Part shown: positions 31,545-41,441 of the stretch, one piece after another | How positions within the stretch are numbered: position 1 is the stretch's first letter | Layout: each line of letters begins with the position of its first letter | Assembly (NCBI RefSeq): GCF_049243985.1 | Contig: NC_135384.1 | Location: forward strand, 13,326,501-13,390,500 | Length of the DNA: 64,000 bases | Direction: 5' to 3' | Origin: Paroedura picta | Lineage: Eukaryota; Chordata; Lepidosauria; Squamata; Gekkonidae | Translations under genes and position numbers: made by a program | The notes under the pieces: model-generated | Databases searched by the model: none | What the model saw: only the letters and a program-made list of their open reading frames with translations | Told to the model about the DNA's origin: nothing

Positions 31545-32659
31545 TCCCTGAGCTTCGGGTTAAGGCCCTCCCGGAAGTACTCGATTTGGGTCTCCTCGTT
31601 CCAGGAGAACACCTTGCCTGCTTCCCTCCGGAAAATGTCTATATAGTCCATAACCCCCCTAGTACCCTGTCGAAGTCCCTTGATCCGACTCTTTGCCTTG
31701 TCCTCAGCCTGGGGGTCCTGGAATCGTCGGCGGAGCGCGACCACGAAGTCCTGCAGGTCCCGAGTTGCCGGGTCGCCGCGCTCGGCCAACCCTAGGTACC
31801 ACTGACCCGCCTTGCCCTGGAGACACGAGGCCACCCCCCAGACCAAGTCCTCGGAGTCCTCATACCGGTCTCCATACCTCCGGGCATGCGTCAGCGCGTG
31901 GAGGAGGAACTGCGGGAGGTCGTCCGGCGTCCTGTCGAAACGCACCTTAAGCTCTGGGGGGGAACGTTTTGGAGAGTAGTCCGACCCCCTCCGGATCCGG
32001 GATTCTCGGCGTCCGCCGTCTCGTCCTGCTCCGCTCCACCGGCTACCAACTTGCCCAACGACGCCGTGCCGCTCCCTGCCTTGCACGTCGCTCCTGCGTT
32101 GGTCCGGCTCTCGCCGCCCCGTCGGCTCACCCGCTCCCCCGAGATCCTCTGTTGTCTCGCCTCTCTGCTGGCCGTCTCGCCTACTCGGGACTGAAAACTG
32201 CTCCGGGTCGGGGTCCGGGGCCCGCTCACCAGTGCCGGGCTCGTCCTCGTCGCTGGAGACGTCCTCACTCGACGCGATCCCCTCCGCCGTTGTATTACCA
32301 GTCCCTCCGGGCCCGGCCCGAGCTTGCTCACGGGCTTCAGCTGCCTGCAAGCGCCTGGCCAAGTCCGCCATGGCCCGCCGCAGGTCCTCTAGGGATTCCT
32401 CAGGTCCTACCGGGCGAAGCGCCTGCCTCAGCTGGGTGTCCCAGGTTGGGGCCAACCCCCCAGACCTCGGCGCGCTCCCCGCCGTGCTTGGGAACCCCAT
32501 GGCCCGGCGCCTTCCCTTGGCCGCCGCTGCCGAGGGTCTCGGGGTCCCGGACAGCTGCTCCTGGCCCCCCGATTTTCGGAGGAAATCTCCCGGGGACATT
32601 AAACTCATGTTCCCGGGGTTCGTGGGGGTCGAGACCGCCCCGTTGCTTGAAAACGCCAT
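31151..32659 (-). CDS. Chromovirus gag open frame
   Basis: A 502-codon open frame starting 70 bases inside the 5' LTR. The N-terminal half is rich in Pro, Arg, Gly and Ser. The middle has the retrotransposon Gag-like stretch (LLHALTHARRYGDRYEDSED ... WYLGLAERGDPATRDLQDF). One CCHC zinc knuckle lies near the C-terminus (CLKCGGSGHFAAAC). The gene presumably forms the particle shell and binds the element RNA. The frame looks open throughout. Confidence 0.88.
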   Translation of the reverse strand: MAFSSNGAVSTPTNPGNMSLMSPGDFLRKSGGQEQLSGTPRPSAAAAKGRRRAMGFPSTAGSAPRSGGLAPTWDTQLRQALRPVGPEESLEDLRRAMADLARRLQAAEAREQARAGPGGTGNTTAEGIASSEDVSSDEDEPGTGERAPDPDPEQFSVPSRRDGQQRGETTEDLGGAGEPTGRREPDQRRSDVQGRERHGVVGQVGSRWSGAGRDGGRRESRIRRGSDYSPKRSPPELKVRFDRTPDDLPQFLLHALTHARRYGDRYEDSEDLVWGVASCLQGKAGQWYLGLAERGDPATRDLQDFVVALRRRFQDPQAEDKAKSRIKGLRQGTRGVMDYIDIFRREAGKVFSWNEETQIEYFREGLNPKLREWAVIKGTEEDLSTLEGWCFVVAKLEASLGWAAAPPREAKGGSAEAPRPGPDNSRPKRPPNPERERRRREGLCLKCGGSGHFAAACQRQGGEDRGLSQGGGATRPQQARRAEDLRNEPGSAQATGNGQDLL

Positions 32660-32710
32660 CTCTGGATCCGTCCCGATAAGCGCTCGGATGCGATGCCGAC
32701 CCTGGAGTTC

Positions 32711-32726
32711 GGTGGGAAGCTCTTAC
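32711..32726 (-). other. Candidate self-priming primer-binding region of the chromovirus
   Basis: Two bases inside the 5' LTR, the plus strand holds GGTGGGAAGCTCTTAC. A 12-base part of it (32715-32726) is the exact inverse complement of GTAAGAGCTTCC inside the LTR (32855-32866). That LTR segment lies about 30 bases beyond the TATA box, so it would be the 5' end of the element RNA. The Tf1/Sushi group is known to prime reverse transcription from its own RNA 5' end rather than from a tRNA. Confidence 0.7.
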
Positions 32727-32728
32727 GA

Positions 32729-33223
32729 TGTCGGGGACCCGCTTGCTAACTGAAAAAACAGGGTGCCCCTTTGAAGAAAACGTCACGCCAGGCCTGGTGA
32801 ACGATACAACAGGAACAAGCTTTATTTCAGCAACGTGGAGTCCGCTGGTATGGAGTAAGAGCTTCCACCGAACTCCAGGTGGAAGCTCCCTTTTATACAA
32901 AACCCACCTCCTTAGGCTGTATTGCCCCACCCAGTACTTGCGGAGGGAACATGCTGATACAATCATGACTCATGCACATATGCGAGGTTTTCCGGGGTTC
33001 CTGATGGCCCATTTTCCTGGAACAAAGGGCCATCTCCGGGCCCTTGTCAAAAGGTGGAGGGGGACATTGAGGTTCTTTAGCGGCCATTGCCACCTCAACG
33101 ATCGGGTGGGGCGCCCAGCTGCCGGCTTGCCTATGATCACCATGCCCTACCTCCGTGATCGCGGGCGCCTCTGATGGCGGGGTTCGGTCCGGTTCCCAAG
33201 CCACCAAGGACCGAACCACGACA
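32729..33223 (-). repeat. LTR of the chromovirus (5' LTR in element sense)
   Basis: 495 bp, the same as the left LTR by eye. In element sense it carries TATAAAA (complement at 32891-32897), the predicted RNA start near 32866-32869 and AATAAA (complement at 32821-32826). Target duplication CACTG follows at 33224-33228. Confidence 0.92.
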
Positions 33224-34031
33224 CACTGCCTGCTCATGTTTAGTTTACAATCCACAAGTACCCCAAGGTCTCGTTCACACACAGTGTCACCTAGAAGCAT
33301 ATCCCCCATCCAGTAGGCATGCTTTTCATTTTTCTGACCCACATGCAGAACTTTACACTTATCTTTATTAAACTGCATCTTGTTCTCATTTGCCCATTTT
33401 TCAATTGTGTTCAGATCTCGTTGAACTCTTTCTGTATCTTCTGGAGTATTTGCCAGTCCTCCCAATTTGGTGTCATCTGCAAACTTGATGAGTAGTCCTT
33501 CCACCCCCTCATCTAGATCATTAATAAATATGTTTAAAAGTACCAGACCGAGCACCAAGCCCTGAGGTACCCTGCTACTCACCTCCCTCCAGTCTGATGA
33601 AACACTATTGACAACAACTCTTTGAGTGTGGTTCTCTAATCAATTCCCTATCCACCTAACTATCTGAAAATCCAGCTTGCAGTCCTTCAATTTATCCATC
33701 AGAACATCATGGGGAACCTTATCAAAAGCTTTACTAAAATCCAAGTAAACGACATCAACCGAATTTCCCCGATCCAGCAAACCTGATACTTGGTCAAAAA
33801 AGGAAACCAGGTTGGTCTGACAGGACCTGTTGGAGACAAATCCATGCTGACTTCCTTGGAACACCAAATTGTCCTCCAGATGTTTGCAGATCGCTCCCTT
33901 TAATATCTGCTCCATTATCTTCCCCACAACAGAGGTCAGACTCACTGGTCTGTAGTTTCCTGGGTCATCCTTCCTCCCTTTTTTGAAGATCGGAATAACA
34001 TTTGCTCTCTTCCAGTCCTCCGGGACATTTC
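33224..34031 (-). mobile_element. CR1 LINE, upstream part (right of the nested LTR element), 5'-truncated
   Basis: Minus-strand translation gives CR1 reverse transcriptase in two frames: SLTSVVGKIMEQILKGAICK, VVYLDFSKAFDKVPHDVLMD and, after a frame break near 33600-33640, SSRVPQGLVLGLVLLNIFIN with the catalytic KFADDTKLGG. It continues into the 3' part at 27162 across the LTR element. The element stops near 34031 without its 5' end. No target duplication is seen. Confidence 0.9.
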
Positions 34032-34717
34032 CACAAGAGCCACAAGAGGCTCTTCCTATTCCCCAAGAAACTGCATTGATTGACTCTCATGAGATGCTCG
34101 GAGCTAGGGAAATGTTTTATTAGAGTTCAGAAAAGCACCAGCTCTGACAGAAAGAACGGGAAGAGGACGTAAACCTCATTCTAAGTCAGGTTGGCTTCAA
34201 GTATTTTATTTGTCAATGATTTAAAAAAAATCTTTAAATGTCTATTTAAAATTATACAGCAGGAAGAACTTGTCCCACTTCAGATGCAGTTACATTCTCA
34301 CCAAGTCACTGGGAACAATTCTGTCACACTTTGGGGCTAATGTCAACACTACTGAGCTGAACCAGAGTAAGAATAAATTGAATGGGTAGTTACTGGAGAT
34401 CCTAAAATAGCGTATATGGTAGAAATGGTTTTGTGTAGGAATTTGTGGGGGAAATTTCACTAGTCTATTGAAATTCGTTTTGTACTCTTGAAGCAATGTT
34501 TTCTGAATTAGTGATTTTGTGGAGAGGCATATGCATAGAATCATATTGGGGGTGGGGAAAGAAAAACAACAGTCTTATTGGAATTATTTATGTTATTCCC
34601 AGATTTTATTGGCTGTTGTGTTGCATCTAAACAGAAAGGTCAGATTTCCCACACACATTTCCCATACGATAATAGAATGCTAACTAAAGATTTGATATAA
34701 TTTATATTACTTTCCGC
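34032..34717. other. Upstream flank of OR 34785
   Basis: Non-coding and AT-rich. ACAAGAGCCACAAGAGGCTCTT at its start resembles the first bases of SINE family B, but nothing more of it follows. No gene seen. Confidence 0.45.
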
Positions 34718-34784
34718 AGGAGTCACAATCATCGGCAGTGCCAACGAACTTCTGAAATGTTGCTTGTTTCCACTTGATATCAAG

Positions 34785-35750
34785 ATGAAGGACAATATGG
34801 GTTTGGGCAAATTAAATTACACAGGAATATCAGAATTCATCATTGTCGGATTTCCAGGCAATATGAACGTACAGGTTTTCTATTTCATTGCATTCCTCTT
34901 CATCTATTTACTTACTCTTTTAGGGAACATCACCTTGCTATGCACACTAAAGGCAGAGTCCAGTCTTCATACACCTATGTACTTCTTCCTCAGCAACCTT
35001 GCTGTCCTGGAGATTGGATACACCTCTGTCACTCTTCCTAAACTCCTGGCAATCTCCTTAGCAGGAGCTAGGGCTATTTCTCTTACAGCTTGTCTAGTGC
35101 AGACCTACTTCTTTTTCTTCCTGGGTTCCACAGAGTGCTTCCTACTTGCTGTCATGGCTTATGACCGTTATCTGGCCATCTGCAACCCTCTGCGATACAC
35201 TGTACTCATGTCCAGCAGAGTATGTCTATTCTTAGCTTTGGGTTCCTGGTTAACCGGTTTCCTAAATCCTTGGCCAGCTATCGTATTGTTTTGTAGGCTG
35301 CATTTCTGTGGCAACATCATCAACCACTTCTTCTGTGATGTTCCACCACTGCTCAACCTCTCATGTAGCAATACTGATTTTCTAAGAACTACCATCTTTG
35401 TCAGCTCCGTTCTCATAGTGTTAGGCACTGTCCTGCTAACCATCCTTTCTTACGCTTGCATCCTGGCCACCCTTCTAAATATGACCTCAGCTACGGGTCG
35501 ACAAAAAGCATTCTCTACCTGCTCTGCCCACCTGACTGTTGTCTCACTCTATTACGGAACAGTGATCTTCACCTATGTCAATCCTACAGCCAAGCAGTCA
35601 ACAGAAATCAACAAGATGGTGTCTTTCATCTACAGTGTGCTGACTCCCATGCTCAACCCCATCATCTACAGTTTGAGAAATGAAAATGTAAAAAAGGCGG
35701 TGAAAAGAATGATGATACGGATATACTGTCCTGGAAGGTATACTTCCTAA
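34785..35750 (+). CDS. Olfactory receptor, class II, family-6-like, intact
   Basis: Complete 321-residue receptor. The frame is open to 34764, but the first real ATG is 34785, matching the M-x-x-N-M start of its paralogues at 41442 and 61417. Hallmarks: NYT at 11-13, GN in TM1 (47-48), [20 protein letters not shown] (61-80), [15 protein letters not shown] (124-138), INHFFCDVPPLLNLSCSNT (179-197), KAFSTCSAH (241-249) and PMLNPIIYSLRN (288-299). A splice acceptor (TACTTTCCGCAG) ends at 34719, and the following exon start GAGTCAC matches GAATCAC of the 41442 gene. The LEIGYTSVTLPKLLAIS phrase defines a three-member subfamily in this window. Confidence 0.95.
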   Translation: MKDNMGLGKLNYTGISEFIIVGFPGNMNVQVFYFIAFLFIYLLTLLGNITLLCTLKAESSLHTPMYFFLSNLAVLEIGYTSVTLPKLLAISLAGARAISLTACLVQTYFFFFLGSTECFLLAVMAYDRYLAICNPLRYTVLMSSRVCLFLALGSWLTGFLNPWPAIVLFCRLHFCGNIINHFFCDVPPLLNLSCSNTDFLRTTIFVSSVLIVLGTVLLTILSYACILATLLNMTSATGRQKAFSTCSAHLTVVSLYYGTVIFTYVNPTAKQSTEINKMVSFIYSVLTPMLNPIIYSLRNENVKKAVKRMMIRIYCPGRYTS

Positions 35751-35960
35751 GTGTCCAAATAGACAAGACACTGAAAGAGCTACAAGTACCAACCTTGGAT
35801 ACTGGATGCTTTGTGAAAATCACAGAAGGATTAACAATTCTGCTGTTGGAAAGTTGAACGTATTTGCCAATCCTCGACAGTATCTATCCTTTTGTGAAAA
35901 AATTCAGAGGTCTGATGTCAGGCTACAGTCTGCATGAATGATTCTTCAGCTTGGTATAGA

Positions 35961-36238
35961 GAGCCAGCTTGTTGTAGTGGTTAGGACTGCGGACTTCTAA
36001 TCTGACGAGACAGGTTTGAGTCTGCGCTCCCCCACATGCACCAGCTGGGTGACCTTGGGCTCGCCACAGCACTGATAAAGCTGTTCTGACTGAGCAGGAA
36101 TATCAGGGCTCTCTCAACCTCACCAACCTCACAGGGTGTCTGTTGTGGGGAGAGGAAAGGGAAGGCGACTGTAAGCCGCTTTGAGCCTCCGTCGGGTAGA
36201 GGAAAGCGGCATATAAGAACCAACTCTTCTTCTTTTTC
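35961..36238 (+). mobile_element. tRNA-derived SINE (family A)
   Basis: GAGCCAGCTTGTTGTAGTGG head, B-box-like GGTTTGAGTC, CACCAGCTGGGTGACCTTGG, CACAGGGTGTCTGTTGTGGG, TGTAAGCCGCTTTGAGCCTC, and the tail ATAAGAACCAACTCTTCTTC. It lies 210 bases after the OR stop. Confidence 0.82.
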
Positions 36239-38494
36239 TGATCACCAAGCAAATCATACTGGAGCTCTGATTCAAGATGCATTTGATATGATCCTTAGAA
36301 CCAGGAGCAGGAGTCTGGTGAGATTTCAGAATGTCCAAAGATGGGTTTAAAATGTCTCCAATTTCATTTTGGGATCTCTTGTAGTAAAAGTTCTCCAAGC
36401 AAACCTCACAACCAGCCTTACATACTGAGCTTTTTGCTGATCAATCAAATCATAGACTGGGTTATACTTTACCAAGTCAAATCATGAGTTCTTGGTACAG
36501 TGTGGCACTTCCTTTGCCAGTGGACATACAATTAGATTCAATGTGCTTTTGCTCTCCATTATCTGCTACTGCTTCACAGCCAGGTAACAAAAATACTCAG
36601 TTTTTCTACGAATTCCATTTCCAAGAGGACATAGATTGCAGGGGTGGTGGTGGATGGAAAGTGGAGGAGAGACAGAAGGAGAGAGTGAAGAAAAATGTTT
36701 CATTGTCTTTCTGTCTCGCTTGCCACATTTTTTCCCAGTGGAACCTCTGCACTAGCAGATTTGGAAAAAAGAACAGGAAATGGAGGGTAGATTCAGAACA
36801 CCATTTAAGACAAAAAATGTTTGGAGGCTGAAATAGCTAATTTTTCAGGCATATACATTGCAAAGTAAAGAAGTCACTCACCAATCAAGAGCATGTATAT
36901 CTTCTTATACCTAACACAGGGTGTATAAATATCAATTTATTCATATTAAAAAGACACTCAAACATGTTTGTCAGTTTGTTGAATTCCATATTTGCGTCTC
37001 ATGTGGGCTAGATTCAGAGCAGTGAGTCACAAGAGCAGTGAGTCACAATACAAATGTATTGTATGGAACAATACATTTTGCCCAGGGAATGTCAACAATG
37101 ATATTGTTCTCAATATATGTCACAGAAATTAGACCTTATTTCACTGTTTGTAGGTCTTTCCTCTGTCTTAGGAGGAATGAGAGTAAATATTGATGGGTTC
37201 TCTGTCTTCACACATATAGTTTCATGTTTTGATATAAATACTAATGTAAGGTCAGTGGTTTTAAAAAGTATCTAATCATGCATGACCTGTCTGAGGATGA
37301 AGCAAGTGTCTTTTTCTTTTTTTTTTTTTTTGGATTTTAGAGTGATTTGTCAGTGATGTGAGGCTGATACAGGTTGGTTGGTTTGTTTATAATTCAATTT
37401 ATAGTGTGCCACTCCCAAACAATGGCTCACAGTGGGTAACAAAAATCCCCCACAGTAAACCCCATAAGGTTTGAAAGTTGTAGGCACATATGCAGTGCAG
37501 TCTCTATAAAGCTGGTGAAATGGGGAGGCAGCTGCAAAATGTTCAGTGCTTAAAGTATTATGTCACTCTATCCAGTTAAATATGGTGTCTTCCTCCAACA
37601 TAAAGAGACTGTTTGCATAGAAACAGGCTCTTTCAGTAGATAGAAATTCTGTTCTGGGGAATGGTTCCTTAGAAGAAATTCAAGCTCCATACTTAGTTGA
37701 GCAGAGTGGCTATTCATCTTCCCTTAACCTCCAGGACCGATTCTACATGGAAAAGGCCAGGCTGGTGCCCCCACTGCCACATGACATCAGCACCAGCCCA
37801 GCCCTGTCCAGGGCCTGGTGTGCTTAAGGTCTTCCACTGTGGAAAGGCAACACAGAAAGATCTGCATTTCCAAGTCTGCTGTGGGGGCCAACAGCAATAA
37901 CTCTATCCAGGCCTAACTCTTCCCCCTCCTAGAGCATCCCAGAGGGCACAGAAAATGAACCACTCATGGGGCTATTTAAGGCATTTCTTTATCTGCATTT
38001 ATCCCACACAATTCCAAATTTGTGCAATTCTTTTTTTAATTGACACCCCCGGGTGGCAGAACTGTTCGGCCCCAGTTGTCTCCATGTGGAAGCAATAATC
38101 TGGGGTTGACCTGGTGTGTCGCCCAAAAAGATCCCCCATGGGGATGCATAAAGTAGTGGTGTACACTGCCCAAACGCAAACTCCCAGCGGCATCCCGGCA
38201 TGGCTGATGCTGTATGGAATAAGTACGGTGATTTGAGATATCTTTCTACACTTAGAAAGATTGAGCTCAATAACAACTTTAGGTCCAACAGAGTTTTATT
38301 TAAGGTACCAGTAGAAAAGCCCATTGTGTGCTGTAATGCAATGGGCACTAGCTCATGGATTGGCGTGGGGTTTGTGTCTCCCTTTGAAACAGTTAAACCT
38401 AAGAGGAGGTAAGTCTCTTTGTGCCCAACAGTCCCAAGTCAAGTTCAAGCACAACTAGGAGGTGTATAATTCCAGAACATGAACCTACAACAGT
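36239..38494. other. Intergenic stretch
   Basis: Holds a T homopolymer (about 37318-37332), a small tandem doublet GAGCAGTGAGTCACAA (about 37017-37049), a retroposon-tail-like segment (about 37390-37480) and a moderately GC-rich segment (37730-38210) of unknown origin. GCAATGGGCACTAGC at 38338-38352 looks like the terminus of a DNA transposon, but its mate was not found. No supported gene. Confidence 0.45.
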
Positions 38495-38706
38495 CTTGCA
38501 ACCTTACCTCCTCTCTGCAATGTAAGATGTAAGCTGCCATGCATGGTGCTGGTGGAAATAAACCAGGTGAGACACCTTTGTGATTTGGGCCTCCATCAAG
38601 AAGGAGGTATCCAGAATCATGCCCAGGCTCCTGAAAGAAGGCACCAGTGCTAATTGGGCTCCATCAAGTGCTGAGAGATGTATCACCAGCCTCTCTGCAT
38701 GCCAAC
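38495..38706 (-). mobile_element. L2/CR1-clade LINE reverse transcriptase scrap
   Basis: Minus-strand translation reads ALVPSFRSLGMILDTSFLME, then AQITKVSHLVYFHQHHAWQL. This matches the V(R)SLGV-LD-SLSMEAQITKVA-LA-FHLRQAWQL region after the catalytic core in L2-like elements. About 65 codons remain. Confidence 0.6.
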
Positions 38707-38994
38707 CCAGGTATATGGCTTCCTGTTTTTGAACTAGCCTAACAGATGTTGCTAAAAGAAAGACTATCGGGTTTGAAAGATGACTTCAGACTCTTGCAAA
38801 AAATGAAGTGAATAAAATTGACCACTTGGTTTTATGGAAGTGCAAAATTTAATAGAGAAATTTTGTGAATCTTATCAAGGCTCTTTAGATTGCTCATAAT
38901 CCCTCATCGTCTCTTCTGAGAACAACTTTCAAACATGTCTCAGGCTTCCACTTTACATAGAATTTTATGGGAATTCCCTGTGTATCTCCTAGTG

Positions 38995-39366
38995 CAGTGG
39001 TCCCCAACCTTTTTATCATAGGGGACCGGTCAACGCTTGACAATTTTACCGAGGCCCAGGGGGGTAGTCTTTTGCTGAGGGACATCGCTGCCGCCACCTG
39101 AGCCCCTGCTACACTTGCTTTCCCGCTGGCACCCCTGACTTCCCACCACCCGCTGGGGGGCGCTGCCAGCAGCAGCTGTGCAGTTCCATGCCGAGGGGGA
39201 GCCCCAGCCCCAGCCATGGCGGCCGCTGTAGAGCATCAAAGGTGAGCCAGCAGCAGGGCAACCCCCCAGGCAGCAGCTGGGGAGGAGGACGAAGAGCAGC
39301 CACAGCCCGGTATCGACTAATCTACGGACCGGCACCGGTCCCTGGACCGGGGGTTGGGGACCACTG
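38995..39366. mobile_element. hAT-type non-autonomous DNA transposon with 8-bp target duplication
   Basis: The left end CAGTGGTCCCCAACCTTTTT and right end GGGTTGGGGACCACTG are inverted. Flanks TCCTAGTG (38987-38994) and TCCTTGTG (39367-39374) match at 7 of 8 positions, the hAT hallmark. The interior is GC-rich (for example GGGACCGGTCAACGCTTGAC) and non-coding. Confidence 0.85.
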
Positions 39367-39374
39367 TCCTTGTG

Positions 39375-40539
39375 AATAAGAATAACTTCCTCTCTATTGG
39401 TAATAGCAATCCAAAAGGAAGTTATCATGGTAAATCTCCCCTCCCCAAGCCTGGATCCAAAACTGTAACATTGCATATTCCTAGGTACATAATATTGGAG
39501 AAATATTGTTTTATTTATTTATATTTGTGCCATATTGTTTTAATTGTGTTTTGTAATGGCCTTTGGCTACATACAATAAATGCTATCATATCATATCCCT
39601 AGAAAATGCTACACTGCATTGACTCTCTACAGAATGTGTTCAATTTAATTCCAAAGGTTAAGTTCAAAGTATGGATTGTGTTCTGAATGACTTCTCCACC
39701 CCATACTTTATGAAGTGAGTACTCTTTATTTATTTTTTCCATTTAGCTTACTTATAACCTACCTTTTTCACAGAGACTTGTGAGGGCAGGCTAGCTCACC
39801 TCTAGGTCCCCAACACAAACACACCACAACACCACAACTCAACACCACAACTCAAATGGCATGTCAAGCCTTCCCCAGAGAGATCTGTGATGACATCTAA
39901 AGGTATCCTGTGCAGGTAAAGTCAAAACAACACAGGGGCAAATGATCAGGGCAACACATCTTTTCTGTTGCTTTTCTTGAACACCTTAAAAGGGGCCTCA
40001 CTGGATAAAAATGGCAACAACTCCTCAGAGTGTTGGCTTCATTCCTGCAGATCCTAATGTTCCATCTAGAGGGATCCTGCTAGAGAACTACAATTAACCT
40101 AAACGTCACCCGTCTCCCAGCTGCAGGTGGGGACAGGATCTGACAAGGTCTTTCTTTTGCTTTCTATCACACAGCATCCCTGTTTTGATTCTCTGATTTT
40201 ATGTAACTCTGGAATGATTTTGAAGTAAATCCTTTTCCTTTTTTCAACCATCTGGTCTCAGCAATCAGTAGAACCCACGGAGGTTAAAGAGGGCCCCCCC
40301 CACCACCTAAATCTTCCTTACAAGACTGGAGGTGGATTGCAAAATAACTGGTGTCTTACAGGGTTTTGTAGTATTTGGTTTATTTACAGATATACAAGAA
40401 AGATGGTGACAGAGACACTGATAGAGTTCTGCTACTTCATATTAGATCTCTCAGAAAGATTCTTACCCGAGAGGTGCTTCTTTTTTCTCTTCAGGAATGA
40501 GTGAAAGCATCAGAGTTATTAAGATAAATTGAGATGGAG
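39375..40539. other. Intergenic stretch
   Basis: AT-rich. Contains a retroposon-tail-like segment (about 39724-39790), a CAACACAAC/CCACAACTCAA simple-sequence patch (39813-39855) and a short C run (40296). No gene seen. Confidence 0.5.
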
Positions 40540-40550
40540 TATCCACAGCT

Positions 40551-40836
40551 AGAGAGCCTCTTGTGGTGCAGAGTGGTAAGGCAGCAGACATGCAGTCTGA
40601 AAGCTCTGCCCATGAGGCTGGGAGTTCAATCCCAGCAGCCGGCTCAAGGTTGACTCAGCCTTCCATCCTTCCGAGATTGGTAAAATGAGTTCCCAGCTTG
40701 CTGGGGGGTAAAACGGTAATGACTGGGGAAGGGACTGGCAAACCACCCCGTATTGAGTCTGCCATGAAAACGCTAGAGGGCGTCACCCCAAGGGTCAGAC
40801 ATGACCCAGTGCTTGCACAGGGGATACCTTTACCTT
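40551..40836 (+). mobile_element. tRNA-derived SINE (family B), full length, with 11-bp target duplication
   Basis: AGAGAGCCTCTTGTGGTGCA head, GGAGTTCAATCCC B-box-like site, GTTGACTCAGCCTTCCATCC body and GGGGATACCTTTACCTT tail. TATCCACAGCT flanks at 40540-40550 and 40837-40847. Confidence 0.88.
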
Positions 40837-40847
40837 TATCCACAGCT

Positions 40848-41441
40848 ATCAAGAAGCAAGTGTTAGCATCTCCTTTGCCATGATATTTAGAAGGAGGACA
40901 ATAAAAGAACACAATCATTCACCACGCCTAAGGAAATACTCTGCATGGTGATTTCTTTTAAATGTTCTTTTCCACCAAAATGTTGAGTGGTTTCTGAGAA
41001 TAACCTTCTATTATGCTCCTAATCAGGACATTGTTTATCTAGTCCTTCAACAGGAGATTGCTTGGGAGTTCCATGTGAGTTTTAAAAACAGTTAAAATAT
41101 AAAAATTGTTATGACTACAGTCAAACCACTGAAACATACACTGAATTCCTCTGTCCACATCTAGTTCATAAGCAAACCACTTAGCTATGGCCAGCAATAC
41201 TTAACCATCATCATTAAAATACGTAATAAAAGTCTTGCTTCGCTTTCAAAAACCGTAAACTCAAAGCTCCCATGGGTCTTCCCAGAATGGAGTCTCTTAG
41301 CATGCAGTGTTATCTTATCATGAATTCTCGGGATAAAATTTTTGTTGGCTTAGTGCACAAAGATAAATTTTTGGAGTTGCATGTAACCATCCAGCTCACG
41401 AATATAAATTCTGAAACTCTACATGGGTGCAGTTCATATTT
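40848..41441. other. 3' flank of OR 41442-42398
   Basis: Non-coding AT-rich sequence; nothing recognised. Confidence 0.5.

Larger units (their letters stand above)
27163..33223 (-). mobile_element. Ty3/Gypsy LTR retrotransposon, chromovirus (Sushi/Tf1-like), looks whole and very young
   Basis: A 6,061-bp element in minus orientation with two 495-bp LTRs (TGTCG...CGACA ends), CACTG target duplications, gag and pol, a primer-binding region next to the right LTR and a purine tract next to the left LTR. Domain order in pol (protease, reverse transcriptase, RNase H, integrase, chromodomain) is that of Ty3/Gypsy chromoviruses, and the vertebrate lineage of these is Sushi-like. By eye the LTRs show no difference, so insertion is recent. 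I see no break in either main open frame. It is nested inside a CR1 LINE. Base composition is markedly GC-richer than the surroundings. Confidence 0.93.

Noticed and set aside
36484-36831. 115-codon open frame
   Set aside because: No domain or family wording, low complexity in the middle, no splice or promoter support.
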